Assembly: GCA_031553565.1 (NCBI GenBank)
Contig: JAVBLK010000014.1
Location: forward strand, 1-64,000
From: JAVBLK01 sp031553565
GTDB lineage: Bacteria; Bacillota; Clostridia; Christensenellales; DUVY01
Length of the DNA stretch: 64,000 bases
Reading direction: 5' to 3'
The position numbers were made by a program, and so were the translations under genes. Of this stretch, positions 34,868-43,000 are shown piece after piece (the stretch's first letter is position 1; each line of letters starts with the position of its first letter). The notes below the pieces were generated by a model that had not been told where the DNA came from, did no database searches, and worked only from the letters and a program-made list of their open reading frames with translations.

Positions 34868-35314
34868 ATGGAAAAGACTTTGATCGTGTATTATTCTAAT
34901 TCCGGTACGACGGAGAAGCTGGCGATGCATGTAAAAAAGCTGCTGCCCGAGGCCGACATCGACCGCATAGGCTACGCCGGGAAAAACTTTAAACGGCACA
35001 GCTTTATCTCCGCGCTGTTTAAGGTGCCGGGCAGCCCCAAGATCGAGGGCGATGCGCACGACCCGAAAGATTACGGCAGGGTCGTACTGCTGTTTCCCGT
35101 ATGGGCGGGTATGCCCGCGCCGGTGATGCGCTCCTATATAAATAAGCACGGGAAAAACCTGACCGTATACAGCGCCGTCTGGACATCCGGCGGCGAAGGG
35201 AGCAAGCCCGCGGATTGGATATTAAAACAAACCGGAAAAGCGCCGCAGGAAGCTTTGGAAATCACGCAGAAGAAAGCTGATGCGGGTGACTACAACCTGA
35301 CCGGGATTATATAG
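34868..35314 (+). CDS. Flavodoxin-like protein
   Basis: 148 residues. FMN phosphate-binding loop YYSNSGTTEKLA at residue 8; the second loop contributes FPVWAGMPAPVMRSYI near 80-95. Flavodoxin-like electron carrier or quinone-reductase-like protein. RBS AAGGAAG precedes the ATG at 34868. Follows mtnN by 50 bp and probably shares its transcript. Confidence 0.88.
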   Translation: MEKTLIVYYSNSGTTEKLAMHVKKLLPEADIDRIGYAGKNFKRHSFISALFKVPGSPKIEGDAHDPKDYGRVVLLFPVWAGMPAPVMRSYINKHGKNLTVYSAVWTSGGEGSKPADWILKQTGKAPQEALEITQKKADAGDYNLTGII

Positions 35315-35380
35315 GCGCGCGGCAATGTGCGCCGCGATAGGCGGCGCCGGAATTTAAGAACCGCGTTTCTTCAATTCCGC

Positions 35381-35508
35381 CCTTAATGGGACAAAAAAAA
35401 TCTATGATTTTTTTTCGGTCCCTAAGGGGTTTCTCAAGGGGGGGCGTAGGAGCGGTTTTATTTTATCTCAAACGAGATAAAATAAAATTGCGAGTTAGCC
35501 CCCCTTGA
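35381..35508. repeat. Two adjacent long hairpins
   Basis: Hairpin 1 (35381-35428): CCCTTAATGGGAC plus an A-run pairs with a T-run plus GGTCCCTAAGGG. Hairpin 2 (35433-35508): outer TCAAGGGGGG/CCCCCCTTGA and inner TTTTATTTTATCTC/GAGATAAAATAAAA. They fill the gap before the ManC-like gene. No transposase or known RNA motif recognised. Confidence 0.75.
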
Positions 35509-35542
35509 ATAGAATCGTCCTTTATTACAGAACATATTTTTG

Positions 35543-36562
35543 ATGAAAGCTGTAATTTTGGCAGGAGGTGAGGGCGCGCGTTTAAGGCCGCTTACGGACA
35601 AAATCCCGGAAGCGCTTTTGCCTGTTCTCAATACTCCGGTAATAGATTATCCGCTGGCGGCGCTTAAGGGTTTCGGGCTGAAAGATTTTGCAGTGACCAT
35701 AAGGAGCATGCCGGAAAAAATAATCGGGCATTTGGACGCGTCGTCGTACCGTGACGGGATATATTACTTTTTTGAGAACTCGAAAGCAGGCGATATCGCT
35801 AAATTTTTGGACGAGACGTTTGTTGTTATCAGCGGCGCCGTGCTGACCGACATAGACTTTGAAAAGATGCTTTCCTTTCATCGCGCAAACCGCGCGGAAG
35901 TCACCGCTGCGGTCACGGATTCTGCCGATTGCCGTAATGGCGCTTTGTGCGCCGACAGTTTAGGCAGGGTTTTTGGCTTCAAGGAAAAGCCGGATGCCGG
36001 CAGAGGAGCGGATGAGAGCGTAAACACGGGCGTCTATATTGTCGAGCCGCACGTATTGGATATTTTGGGCGCAAATCCGCAATTTGAATTCGGACAGCGG
36101 CTTTTCAACACGATGCTGGAAAAATTCATGCGTGTTTTCGCATACCGGCATACCGGCTATTGGCGCGAGGCGGACAGTATCGGAGCATATTTCAAGGCAA
36201 ATATGGACGTGATGTGCGGTGCGTTCGACGTGTCGCAAATACCCTCGGTCACGCAGGGCGGCAGTTTTACCGAAAGGGACGGCGCCAGGGTGTTTTCGGG
36301 CGGCAATGTCTATATCGGCGATAACGTAAAGCTTTCGGGCAATATAATACTGGGCGGCGGGGCGCAGGTAATGTCGAACGCGTCGCTAAAGGACTGCATT
36401 GTGTTTTCGGGCGCAGCGGTGCCGGCGTTTTCGGAAACAGGCGGGTGCATCGCTTTCGAAGGCGGGAAAATAGCTGCTGCCGGCGCGGAGGCAGTTTCCG
36501 CCCCGGACAATATTATCCCTTTTGCGTTGGCTGTATCCGCTGCGGACGGCAATGCGGATTAA
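35543..36562 (+). CDS. Sugar-1-phosphate nucleotidyltransferase homologue, degenerate
   Basis: 339 residues, similar throughout to clostridial mannose-1-phosphate guanylyltransferase-like proteins (NTP_transferase domain 1-230, hexapeptide-type tail about 240-320). The nucleotide loop AGGEGARLRPLTDKIP is kept. Several key positions are not: the PKP lysine is E23 (IPEALLPV), the metal-binding Asp of the family SGD-LTDID motif is A99 (ISGAVLTDIDF), the TPLGTAG-type sugar loop is deleted (FFENSKAGDIAKF), and GYW-DIG has become GYWREADS. Nucleotidyl transfer is unlikely. It may be a regulatory or structural paralogue. Start ATG 35543; no clear SD. Confidence 0.85.
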   Translation: MKAVILAGGEGARLRPLTDKIPEALLPVLNTPVIDYPLAALKGFGLKDFAVTIRSMPEKIIGHLDASSYRDGIYYFFENSKAGDIAKFLDETFVVISGAVLTDIDFEKMLSFHRANRAEVTAAVTDSADCRNGALCADSLGRVFGFKEKPDAGRGADESVNTGVYIVEPHVLDILGANPQFEFGQRLFNTMLEKFMRVFAYRHTGYWREADSIGAYFKANMDVMCGAFDVSQIPSVTQGGSFTERDGARVFSGGNVYIGDNVKLSGNIILGGGAQVMSNASLKDCIVFSGAAVPAFSETGGCIAFEGGKIAAAGAEAVSAPDNIIPFALAVSAADGNAD

Positions 36563-36667
36563 CGTTTACAGCGATTCATGCAAACTTTTGACAGAATACT
36601 TATCAAATTGTTTTTATTTATGCCGTTTCTGTTAGGAAAAATCAGCCTTTTACTGTATAATTCTAAG

Positions 36668-36827
36668 TAACCGCTGATTGATTCGATAGAACTTTGACGC
36701 ATCGTCTTTTCAGGCCTAAAACATCTTCTTTTTTTTTGTCAATAGCTCTGCTATTGCCTTCAAAAACAAGCCGTTTTATGCCTGAAAAATACCCGGTCAA
36801 AATTTATCTCATTTAATCGGCGTTTAC
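36668..36827 (+). repeat. MITE-like element with 5-bp target duplication
   Basis: TAACCGCTGATTGA to TTTAATCGGCGTTTAC, flanked by exact CTAAG direct repeats (36663-36667 and 36828-36832). Central hairpin AATAGCTCTGCTATT; long outer arms TTTTCAGGCCTAAAAC/GTTTTATGCCTGAAAA pair as well. Confidence 0.9.
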
Positions 36828-36847
36828 CTAAGAAACTGTGATTTTTA

Positions 36848-36865
36848 CCTTAACCGAGGTTAAGG
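36848..36865. promoter_or_regulatory. Perfect palindrome, possible operator
   Basis: CCTTAACCGAGGTTAAGG, 8-bp arms around GA, 257 bp upstream of the RNase J start. Binding protein unknown. Confidence 0.45.
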
Positions 36866-37121
36866 AACTAATATTCAACGCAAAGCTTATACTAAGCAGC
36901 GTTTTAAATTTCAAAAAACGGCGAAAGGATTTTGACCAAAAAGACTTTGTCGTTTTAGTGATTTAATACGCGGATCAGTATCAAAACAGACGAAGCGATC
37001 CCGCCCGGTAACGCGGGCTGAATTGTTTTATCGTTGTTCCGTGTCTTTACTCCGGGTTTTTTGGCGGGGTTCGCGTTGCTATAAAAAAACCCGAGTTTAT
37101 TTTATTTTAGGAGTACCAAAA

Positions 37122-38783
37122 TTGACAGAACAACTTAAGATCTCGTTTCTCGGCGGAGTGGGCGAGATAGGCAAAAACATGACCGCGCTGGAATACGGCG
37201 GGGAGATCATTGTAGTGGACGCGGGCGCAACCTTTCCCAACGAGGAGATGCCGGGGGTAGATCTGGTTATACCCGATACCGCATACCTGAAAAACAACTA
37301 TGAAAAAATCAAGGGCATCGTTCTGACCCACGGGCACGAGGACCATATCGGCGCGCTGCCCTTTGTGTTAAAGGATATCAAGGTCCCGATTTTCGGCACC
37401 AGACTGACACTTGCGTTGCTTGAAAACAAGTTCAAGGAGCATAACAACCGCGACATCATGGCGAACACCGTAAAGCCGGGCAGTATCGTCAAGCTGGGCA
37501 AAAATTTCTCGGTCGAGTTTATTAAGGTAAACCATTCGATCGCGGGCTCGTGCGCGCTGGCTATTACCACTCCTGTGGGCGTTGTTTTTCATACCGGCGA
37601 CTTTAAGATCGACTACACGCCCGTAGACGGCGCGATCATCGACCTGCCGAGGATAGCGGAATTAGGGCGCAAGGGCGTTCTGCTGCTGATGGCGGACAGC
37701 ACCAACGTCGAACGGCCGGGCTATACTATGAGCGAGACGACCGTCGGCCTTTCATTAAACACAATTTTCAATGAGAATACGGAGCGGCGCATATTTGTCG
37801 CGACCTTTGCGTCTAATATCCACCGGCTGCAGCAAATCATCGATCTGGCGGTTAAATACAACCGCAAGGTGGCATTTTCGGGCAGGAGCATGCTGAACGT
37901 CGCCGACTGCGCGATGCGTTTGGGCGAGCTGCATATCGACAAGGACATCCTTGTCGACGTCGAAAAAACCTCCAAGATCCCTGACAAACAGTTGGTCATC
38001 ATCACTACGGGCAGCCAGGGCGAGCCTATGAGCGCGCTGACAAGGATGGCCAGCGACGATTTCAACAAGATCAAGATAGGCGTCAACGATACCATAATAA
38101 TCTCTGCGTCCGCTATCCCCGGCAACGAGAAACTGGTGACGAGGGTAATCAACAATTTATACCGAAAGGGCGCCAAGGTCATCTACGAGGCCTTAGAACA
38201 GGTGCACGTTTCCGGGCACGCCTGCCGCGAGGAGTTAAAGCTGATACATTCGCTCACCAAGCCGAAGTTCTTTTTGCCCGTCCACGGCGAATACAGGCAC
38301 TTAAAGCAGCACGCCGAATTAGCCGAAAAAATCGGCATGAACGCGGGCAGGATACTTTTGCCCGATATCGGCATGCAGGTGCTTTTAACGAAAGACTATA
38401 TGAAAACGGGCGATAATATCCCGGCGGGCTTTTTGCTGGTTGACGGCCTTGGGGTCGGCGACGTGGGCAGCGTGGTCCTGCGCGACAGAAAGCATTTGTC
38501 CGAGGACGGCATAATCGTCGTCGTCGTCGTTGTCAATACTCTGTCGTTCGAGGTCACCGGCCTGGACGTTATCAGCCGCGGCTTTGTCTATATGAAAGAG
38601 GCGGACGGTCTGATGGAGGAGGCGCGCGATACAGTAAAACGTTCGATCCTCGATATTGACCTGACCGAAAGCCACGACGAGTTCAGCGTGCTTAAGAGCA
38701 ATATCAGAAAGGACCTTAAGAACTTTATTTTCAAGCGGACGAAGAGGAATCCGATGGTGCTGCCGATCATAATCGAATCCTAA
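37122..38783 (+). CDS. rnj: Ribonuclease J
   Basis: 553 residues, metallo-beta-lactamase/beta-CASP ribonuclease with endo- and 5'-exonuclease activity in RNA turnover. Zinc motif HGHEDHIGAL near residue 75, HSIAGS and HTGDFKID further on, beta-CASP motifs through VSGHACREEL and PVHGEYRHL, then the C-terminal domain. The TTG at 37122 is the start: TAGGAG lies 8 nt upstream and LTEQLKISFLGGVGEIG matches the family N-terminus; the frame open to 37023 encodes an unlike cysteine- and arginine-rich leader. A run of six Val codons at about 38516-38535 is a GTC trinucleotide repeat. Confidence 0.95.
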   Translation: MTEQLKISFLGGVGEIGKNMTALEYGGEIIVVDAGATFPNEEMPGVDLVIPDTAYLKNNYEKIKGIVLTHGHEDHIGALPFVLKDIKVPIFGTRLTLALLENKFKEHNNRDIMANTVKPGSIVKLGKNFSVEFIKVNHSIAGSCALAITTPVGVVFHTGDFKIDYTPVDGAIIDLPRIAELGRKGVLLLMADSTNVERPGYTMSETTVGLSLNTIFNENTERRIFVATFASNIHRLQQIIDLAVKYNRKVAFSGRSMLNVADCAMRLGELHIDKDILVDVEKTSKIPDKQLVIITTGSQGEPMSALTRMASDDFNKIKIGVNDTIIISASAIPGNEKLVTRVINNLYRKGAKVIYEALEQVHVSGHACREELKLIHSLTKPKFFLPVHGEYRHLKQHAELAEKIGMNAGRILLPDIGMQVLLTKDYMKTGDNIPAGFLLVDGLGVGDVGSVVLRDRKHLSEDGIIVVVVVVNTLSFEVTGLDVISRGFVYMKEADGLMEEARDTVKRSILDIDLTESHDEFSVLKSNIRKDLKNFIFKRTKRNPMVLPIIIES

Positions 38784-38811
38784 AACTGCGGCGCATACGG
38801 GGCGTGATCCG

Positions 38812-39024
38812 GGCTGCGTTTCCAAAATCCGTTCCTCCGCGTACGTCGGTACAGCTCCGTCACGGATCTTGGAACTGCTGCCCGTCTGACACCCCGTCTG
38901 CGCCGCAGTTTCGGCGGGAGAATTGGTCGGGGCGTGATGGGCTTCTCCCCGCAAATTTTTCAGGTATGAAAAATTCGGTGCAGACTGCATAGGAGTCCAT
39001 AACATAGGAAACCCTGAAAAGTCG
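38812..39024 (+). repeat. Dispersed repeat, diverged B-A units
   Basis: 38812-38890 has the unit B architecture (CCAAAATCCGT/ACGGATCTTGG arms around a GCGTACGTCGGTAC core). 38935-39024 is a diverged unit A (GGGCTTCTCCCCGC, AATTCGGTGCAGACT, GGAAACCCTGAAAAGTCGG). Compare 20886-21356. Confidence 0.75.
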
Positions 39025-39059
39025 GATCCTGTAAATAAGCTTATAAACTGCCACTGATT

Positions 39060-39638
39060 ATGTTTTTTCCTGAGATAAAGAAATATGCCTATGAAAACTA
39101 TATCCCTGTTATACGGGACGGGTCGGCGCAGGTTTTGTTCGATACGGTGAAAGAGAAGCAGCCGGCCAGGATACTGGAGATCGGGACGGCGGTTGGGTAT
39201 TCGGGGCTTATTATGCTGACGGCGCATGCCGGAGCGGTTTTGGATACCGTGGAAATCAAACGTGACCGCATCGAAAAGGCGGTTGCGAATTTTGAAAAAT
39301 ACGGTGTTCCGGACAGGGCAAGAGTGCTGGAGGGGGACGCCGGCGAGGTGCTTTTCAGGCTTTGCGGTAAATACGACTTTATATTCTTAGACGGGCCCAA
39401 GACCAAGTACCCGGTGTATTATGAGACGCTTTTAGGGCATTTAGAAACCGGCGGGATATTGTTTGCCGACAATGTGCTTTTGGACGGCAAGGTGCGCGGG
39501 GAAACGGCGACAAAGAAGGGAAAGGAAACCATAACCGAAGGGATCAGGAAGTTTTTAAAGCTGGTGACAACCGACGTCCGGTTAGAAACAAAGCTGCTTG
39601 AAACCGGGGACGGGATAACGATATCCAGAAAGCTTTGA
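39060..39638 (+). CDS. trmR: tRNA 5-hydroxyuridine O-methyltransferase (TrmR/YrrM)
   Basis: 192 residues, class I SAM methyltransferase of the caffeoyl-CoA OMT-like family. SAM loop EIGTAVGYSGL near 43, acidic EIKRDR, and metal-ligand DGPKTKYP followed by DNVLLDG. In B. subtilis yrrM methylates ho5U34 to mo5U34 in tRNAs, and it lies next to yrrN and yrrO. The next gene here is of that type, supporting the call. No SD; TATAAA ends 12 nt before the ATG, so the leader would be very short. Confidence 0.88.
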   Translation: MFFPEIKKYAYENYIPVIRDGSAQVLFDTVKEKQPARILEIGTAVGYSGLIMLTAHAGAVLDTVEIKRDRIEKAVANFEKYGVPDRARVLEGDAGEVLFRLCGKYDFIFLDGPKTKYPVYYETLLGHLETGGILFADNVLLDGKVRGETATKKGKETITEGIRKFLKLVTTDVRLETKLLETGDGITISRKL

Positions 39639-39660
39639 AAGCTCTGCAGTAAAAGACGAC

Positions 39661-40902
39661 ATGGAAAATCAGAACAATCTGAAAAGCTTAGAACTGCTTG
39701 CGCCCGCCGGGAATATGGAGCGGCTTAAAACCGCCCTGCATTTCGGCGCGGACGCGGTATATTTTGCGGGAAAATCCTACGGCTTGCGCGCCTTTTCCGA
39801 TAACTTTCCGGATGCCGGGATCGCTGAGGCGGTAAGGTGCTGCCACAAGGCGGGGGCAAGGGCGTATATAACTCTCAATATTTTTGCGCACAACGCGGAC
39901 TTCGACGGGCTGAAAGGCTTTCTTGATATCCTTACCGCTGCCTCGGCCGACGCGGTCATCGTTTCCGACCCCGGTATATTTGCGTTCGTAAGGAAACACG
40001 CGCCCGGCCTCGATATACATATATCGACGCAGGCGAACGTCACAAACGCGCATTCCGCGCTGTTTTGGGCGGCGCAGGGCGCAAGGCGCATCGTACTTGC
40101 GCGGGAGCTGTCTCTTTCCGAGATAAAGGAAATACGCGCTGCCTTGCCCCGGAATATCGAGCTGGAGGCGTTCTGCCACGGCGCGATGTGCATTTCGTAT
40201 TCCGGGCGGTGCCTGTTAAGCAATTACCTCTCCGGCCGCGACGGCAACAGGGGCGAGTGCGTCCAAAGCTGCCGCTGGGAATATAAAATGACGGAAAAAC
40301 AGCGCGAGGGCGAGCCGCTGACCATACAGGAGGACGCGCGCGGCACTTATATTTTAAACAGCCGCGATCTAAACACCCTTGCCATATTGGACAAGCTGGC
40401 CGGGGCGGGGATAAAGAGCTTTAAGGTCGAAGGGCGGGTGAAGTCGTCCTTTTATGTCGGCTCGGTCATAAACGCGTACAGAAGGGCTCTCGACCTGTAC
40501 GCGGCAGGCGGTTTTTCCGATACGGATATGATCGCGCAGCTTCAATCCGAGCTCGATAAGACGGGCAGCCGGGGCTTTACCGGCGGCTTTTATTTAAACG
40601 GACGGCAGCAGAAGGACATGCAGAATCTTGAAACGTCCAAGCCGCAGCAGGAAGCCGTTTTTGCGGCTGTTGTTTTGGGCTATGATAAAAAACGCGGCGC
40701 GGCGGTCATCGAGCAGCGGAACCGCTTTAAACGGGGCGATATCCTAGAGATCGTTTCCCCGAAAATATTCGGCAAAAGCATCAAGGTGCACGGAATGTAC
40801 GACGCGGACGGAAATCCGGTCACCGACGCCCTCCTTGTCCAGCAAAAACTGTATCTTGAAACAGACACCGTACTGGAGGAAGGGGATATTTTAAGGCTGT
40901 AA
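39661..40902 (+). CDS. trhP: U32-family tRNA hydroxylation protein (TrhP-type)
   Basis: 413 residues, peptidase U32 family. Start LELLAPAGNMERLKTALHFGADAVY, U32 signature EAFCHGAMCISYSGRCLLSNYLSGRDGNRGECVQ-CRW near 175-205 with cysteines expected to bind an iron-sulphur cluster, and a small C-terminal barrel (about 335-413). Members hydroxylate U34 of tRNA using prephenate-derived chemistry, giving the substrate for TrmR in the preceding gene. B. subtilis has two such proteins; only one is here, fused in neither sense. Confidence 0.88.
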   Translation: MENQNNLKSLELLAPAGNMERLKTALHFGADAVYFAGKSYGLRAFSDNFPDAGIAEAVRCCHKAGARAYITLNIFAHNADFDGLKGFLDILTAASADAVIVSDPGIFAFVRKHAPGLDIHISTQANVTNAHSALFWAAQGARRIVLARELSLSEIKEIRAALPRNIELEAFCHGAMCISYSGRCLLSNYLSGRDGNRGECVQSCRWEYKMTEKQREGEPLTIQEDARGTYILNSRDLNTLAILDKLAGAGIKSFKVEGRVKSSFYVGSVINAYRRALDLYAAGGFSDTDMIAQLQSELDKTGSRGFTGGFYLNGRQQKDMQNLETSKPQQEAVFAAVVLGYDKKRGAAVIEQRNRFKRGDILEIVSPKIFGKSIKVHGMYDADGNPVTDALLVQQKLYLETDTVLEEGDILRL

Positions 40903-40951
40903 AAACACCGTAAAAACAGCAGTTTTAAACGCGGATTAAGTATATAAACAG

Positions 40952-40992
40952 AAAGGCGTCCTTCTGCGGTTGCATGAAGGAAGCCTTTTTTT
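40952..40992 (+). terminator. Intrinsic terminator of trmR-trhP
   Basis: AAGGCGTCCTTC pairs with GAAGGAAGCCTT around an 11-nt loop, with one mismatch in the middle, followed by TTTTT. Confidence 0.88.
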
Positions 40993-41060
40993 CTGCGCCT
41001 CTGCACAATGCTGCAAATTGAAAGTTCTATATTCCGGCGGCGAAGTCATATTAATACTTT

Positions 41061-42140
41061 ATGGACAAAAAGACCGCATCAGGAAAAAAGATAAAGCTGA
41101 GGCTGTGGCACAGAGTCGTTCTGTGGCTGCTTTTTTTTGTGCTGACGGTTACGGGCATCAGCATAAACGTCACAGACGTGGTCCGGTACGCGGGCTATTA
41201 TTCGTATTCGTATGCCGAGCCCGAAAAAGCGGGCGAGCCGGGCGAGCAAAAGAAATTTATCCGCTGGGCGGAGTTCAACGTGCCCTATGCCGCGTTGGAG
41301 CGGGCGATGAATTACGATATCAAGGCAAAAAAAGAGGGCAAGGACGTTTCCTGGATACAGATGCTTTCGCTGCTGGCGACAAAGTACGGCGGCAACTGGA
41401 AAAGGTACGGATACAAGGACCTGGATGCGCTCTATAATAAATTGAAAGCGGGCGAAAGCGTCGAGAATATTACGAAAAGCAAGTATTATCAGTATTTTTA
41501 CGATGTCTATACGGCAGTTTTATCGGAATTTATAGGCCGGCATAAAATAGAGGTCATTGATCCCGCGGACAAGGCGAAAAAGATCGTATCCGAAAAATAC
41601 GGGCTGAAGGTTTTTTCGCCGATCGCGGCGGGCTACGCCTATTCCGAATACGACGATTTCGGGAATTCCAGAAATTACGGATATAAGCGCAGGCACCTGG
41701 GGCATGATATGATGGGCAGGATCGGCACGCCCGTTATCGCCGTCGAGGGCGGCGTGATCGCCGAATGCGGGTGGAACCAGTACGGCGGCTGGCGCGTAGG
41801 CGTAAGGAGCTTTGATACCAAACGCTATTATTATTACGCGCATTTGCGCAAAGATCATCCGTATGCAAAGGGGATCGAAAAGGGCGCGACCGTTAAGGCA
41901 GGGGACGTGATAGGGTATCTTGGCATGACGGGCTACAGCGCAAAGGAGAACGTCAACAATATAAACGTGCCGCACCTGCATTTCGGACTGCAGCTGATTT
42001 TTGACGAGTCGCAGGTAAAGGGGCCGGCCGAGATTTGGGTGGATGTGTACGCGCTGACGAACCTGTTAAAAAAGAACAAGATGGTTACCGTTTACCAGTC
42101 CGGAACAAAAGACCACGAACGGAAATATAATTTTTTATAA
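41061..42140 (+). CDS. Membrane-anchored M23 peptidase
   Basis: 359 residues. Membrane helix at about 15-35, a helical extracellular region (40-185) and a C-terminal LytM/M23 domain. Zinc ligands are visible in RHLGHDMMG and HLHFGL, with the third His supplied by YAHLRKDH. It should cut peptide cross-links in peptidoglycan or act in spore engulfment as SpoIIQ-like proteins do. A weak TATTAA ends 6 nt upstream of the ATG and there is no SD, another possible leaderless start. Confidence 0.88.
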   Translation: MDKKTASGKKIKLRLWHRVVLWLLFFVLTVTGISINVTDVVRYAGYYSYSYAEPEKAGEPGEQKKFIRWAEFNVPYAALERAMNYDIKAKKEGKDVSWIQMLSLLATKYGGNWKRYGYKDLDALYNKLKAGESVENITKSKYYQYFYDVYTAVLSEFIGRHKIEVIDPADKAKKIVSEKYGLKVFSPIAAGYAYSEYDDFGNSRNYGYKRRHLGHDMMGRIGTPVIAVEGGVIAECGWNQYGGWRVGVRSFDTKRYYYYAHLRKDHPYAKGIEKGATVKAGDVIGYLGMTGYSAKENVNNINVPHLHFGLQLIFDESQVKGPAEIWVDVYALTNLLKKNKMVTVYQSGTKDHERKYNFL

Positions 42141-42207
42141 ATGCGGTTTAAAACGATTCGCATAATCCGCAGTCTGTTACGCGGCGCGGCAAAATAAAGA
42201 AGTTGGA

Positions 42208-42687
42208 TCATTCCGCATCTTTACCGTTATCCGTATCTTTTTTCCCGTCGTTGTTTTCCTTGGGCGGCTGAGTCACGTCTACCTTGGTAAACATAACGCG
42301 GTTGACCAGCAGCATTGTGACCGACGTGATAAGAAAGGGCGCGGCAAACAGTATAATCATATAGTGCCCGAATATCAGCGCGGTCAGCATGACGCCGAAA
42401 GCCGCGGTCAAAACGTAAAGGATTATCCGCACGGTCATAAGCGAGCTTTTCGCATAGCTGTATTTCTTCATAAAGTCCGGATCGGCTTTTTCCTCGTCGG
42501 TAAGCGGCGCGGCGGGATGCCGTTTGATGTAGATTATTGTCACGATCGCAAACCCAAGCGCCGCGGCGGCCGCGATAATCCCGAAAACGGCTTGCATAAG
42601 CGCGAGCGCCGTAATGCCGCCGGCAAGCATCCCCAGCGCAAGACATTCGAATACCACCGTCCGTGAATTGATTTTGTTTGTTTCCAT
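42208..42687 (-). CDS. Four-helix membrane protein, unknown
   Basis: 159 residues. Two helical hairpins (about 10-30 and 33-52, then 82-103 and 107-130) separated by a charged loop with HPAAPLTDEEKADPDF, and a strongly charged C-terminal tail. No family recognised. It stands alone on the minus strand between the M23 peptidase and gdhA. Confidence 0.78.
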   Translation of the reverse strand: METNKINSRTVVFECLALGMLAGGITALALMQAVFGIIAAAAALGFAIVTIIYIKRHPAAPLTDEEKADPDFMKKYSYAKSSLMTVRIILYVLTAAFGVMLTALIFGHYMIILFAAPFLITSVTMLLVNRVMFTKVDVTQPPKENNDGKKDTDNGKDAE

Positions 42688-42825
42688 AGGATAATTTTAA
42701 CCTTATCAAAACGAAAACACAAGCGCAAAGCAGTAAGTTTTACGCCGGCTCCAAATACTATCCGTCATAACGATATGTTTTACCGGCATGCTTGCCGCAA
42801 AAGAAAAAAATCCGCTAAAATTTAC

Positions 42826-42853
42826 TTGATTTTACAAATATTAATAGTATAAT
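42826..42853 (+). promoter_or_regulatory. Promoter of gdhA
   Basis: TTGATT (42826-42831), 16-nt spacer, TATAAT (42848-42853). It predicts a leader of about 140 nt. Confidence 0.75.
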
Positions 42854-42864
42854 AACATATAACA

Positions 42865-42882
42865 GTCCGCATATATGCGGAC
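42865..42882. promoter_or_regulatory. Palindrome in gdhA leader
   Basis: GTCCGCATATATGCGGAC is a perfect 18-bp palindrome starting about 5 nt after the expected transcription start. Could be an operator or a 5'-terminal stabilising hairpin. Confidence 0.55.
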
Positions 42883-43000
42883 TTACGCATACTTACAGGA
42901 AATATATTTCGTTATCAGCCGCGCGGCTTTACTTTGACGGGTTTATGGATGCCGCCGGGAACAAGAGAAAAAATCCCGTAAAATTAGGAGAGTCATTATC

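Larger units (their letters stand above)
36563..37121. other. Intergenic region upstream of RNase J
   Basis: Contains a complete MITE (36668-36827) and the perfect palindrome CCTTAACCGAGGTTAAGG (36848-36865), a possible operator or leader hairpin. A TTGACC near 36931 could be a -35 but no good -10 is at the right distance. Confidence 0.5.

Noticed and set aside
38516..38535. Frameshift or error at the GTC repeat in RNase J
   Set aside because: The frame is continuous on both sides and the C-terminal domain reads normally; it is just a run of Val codons.
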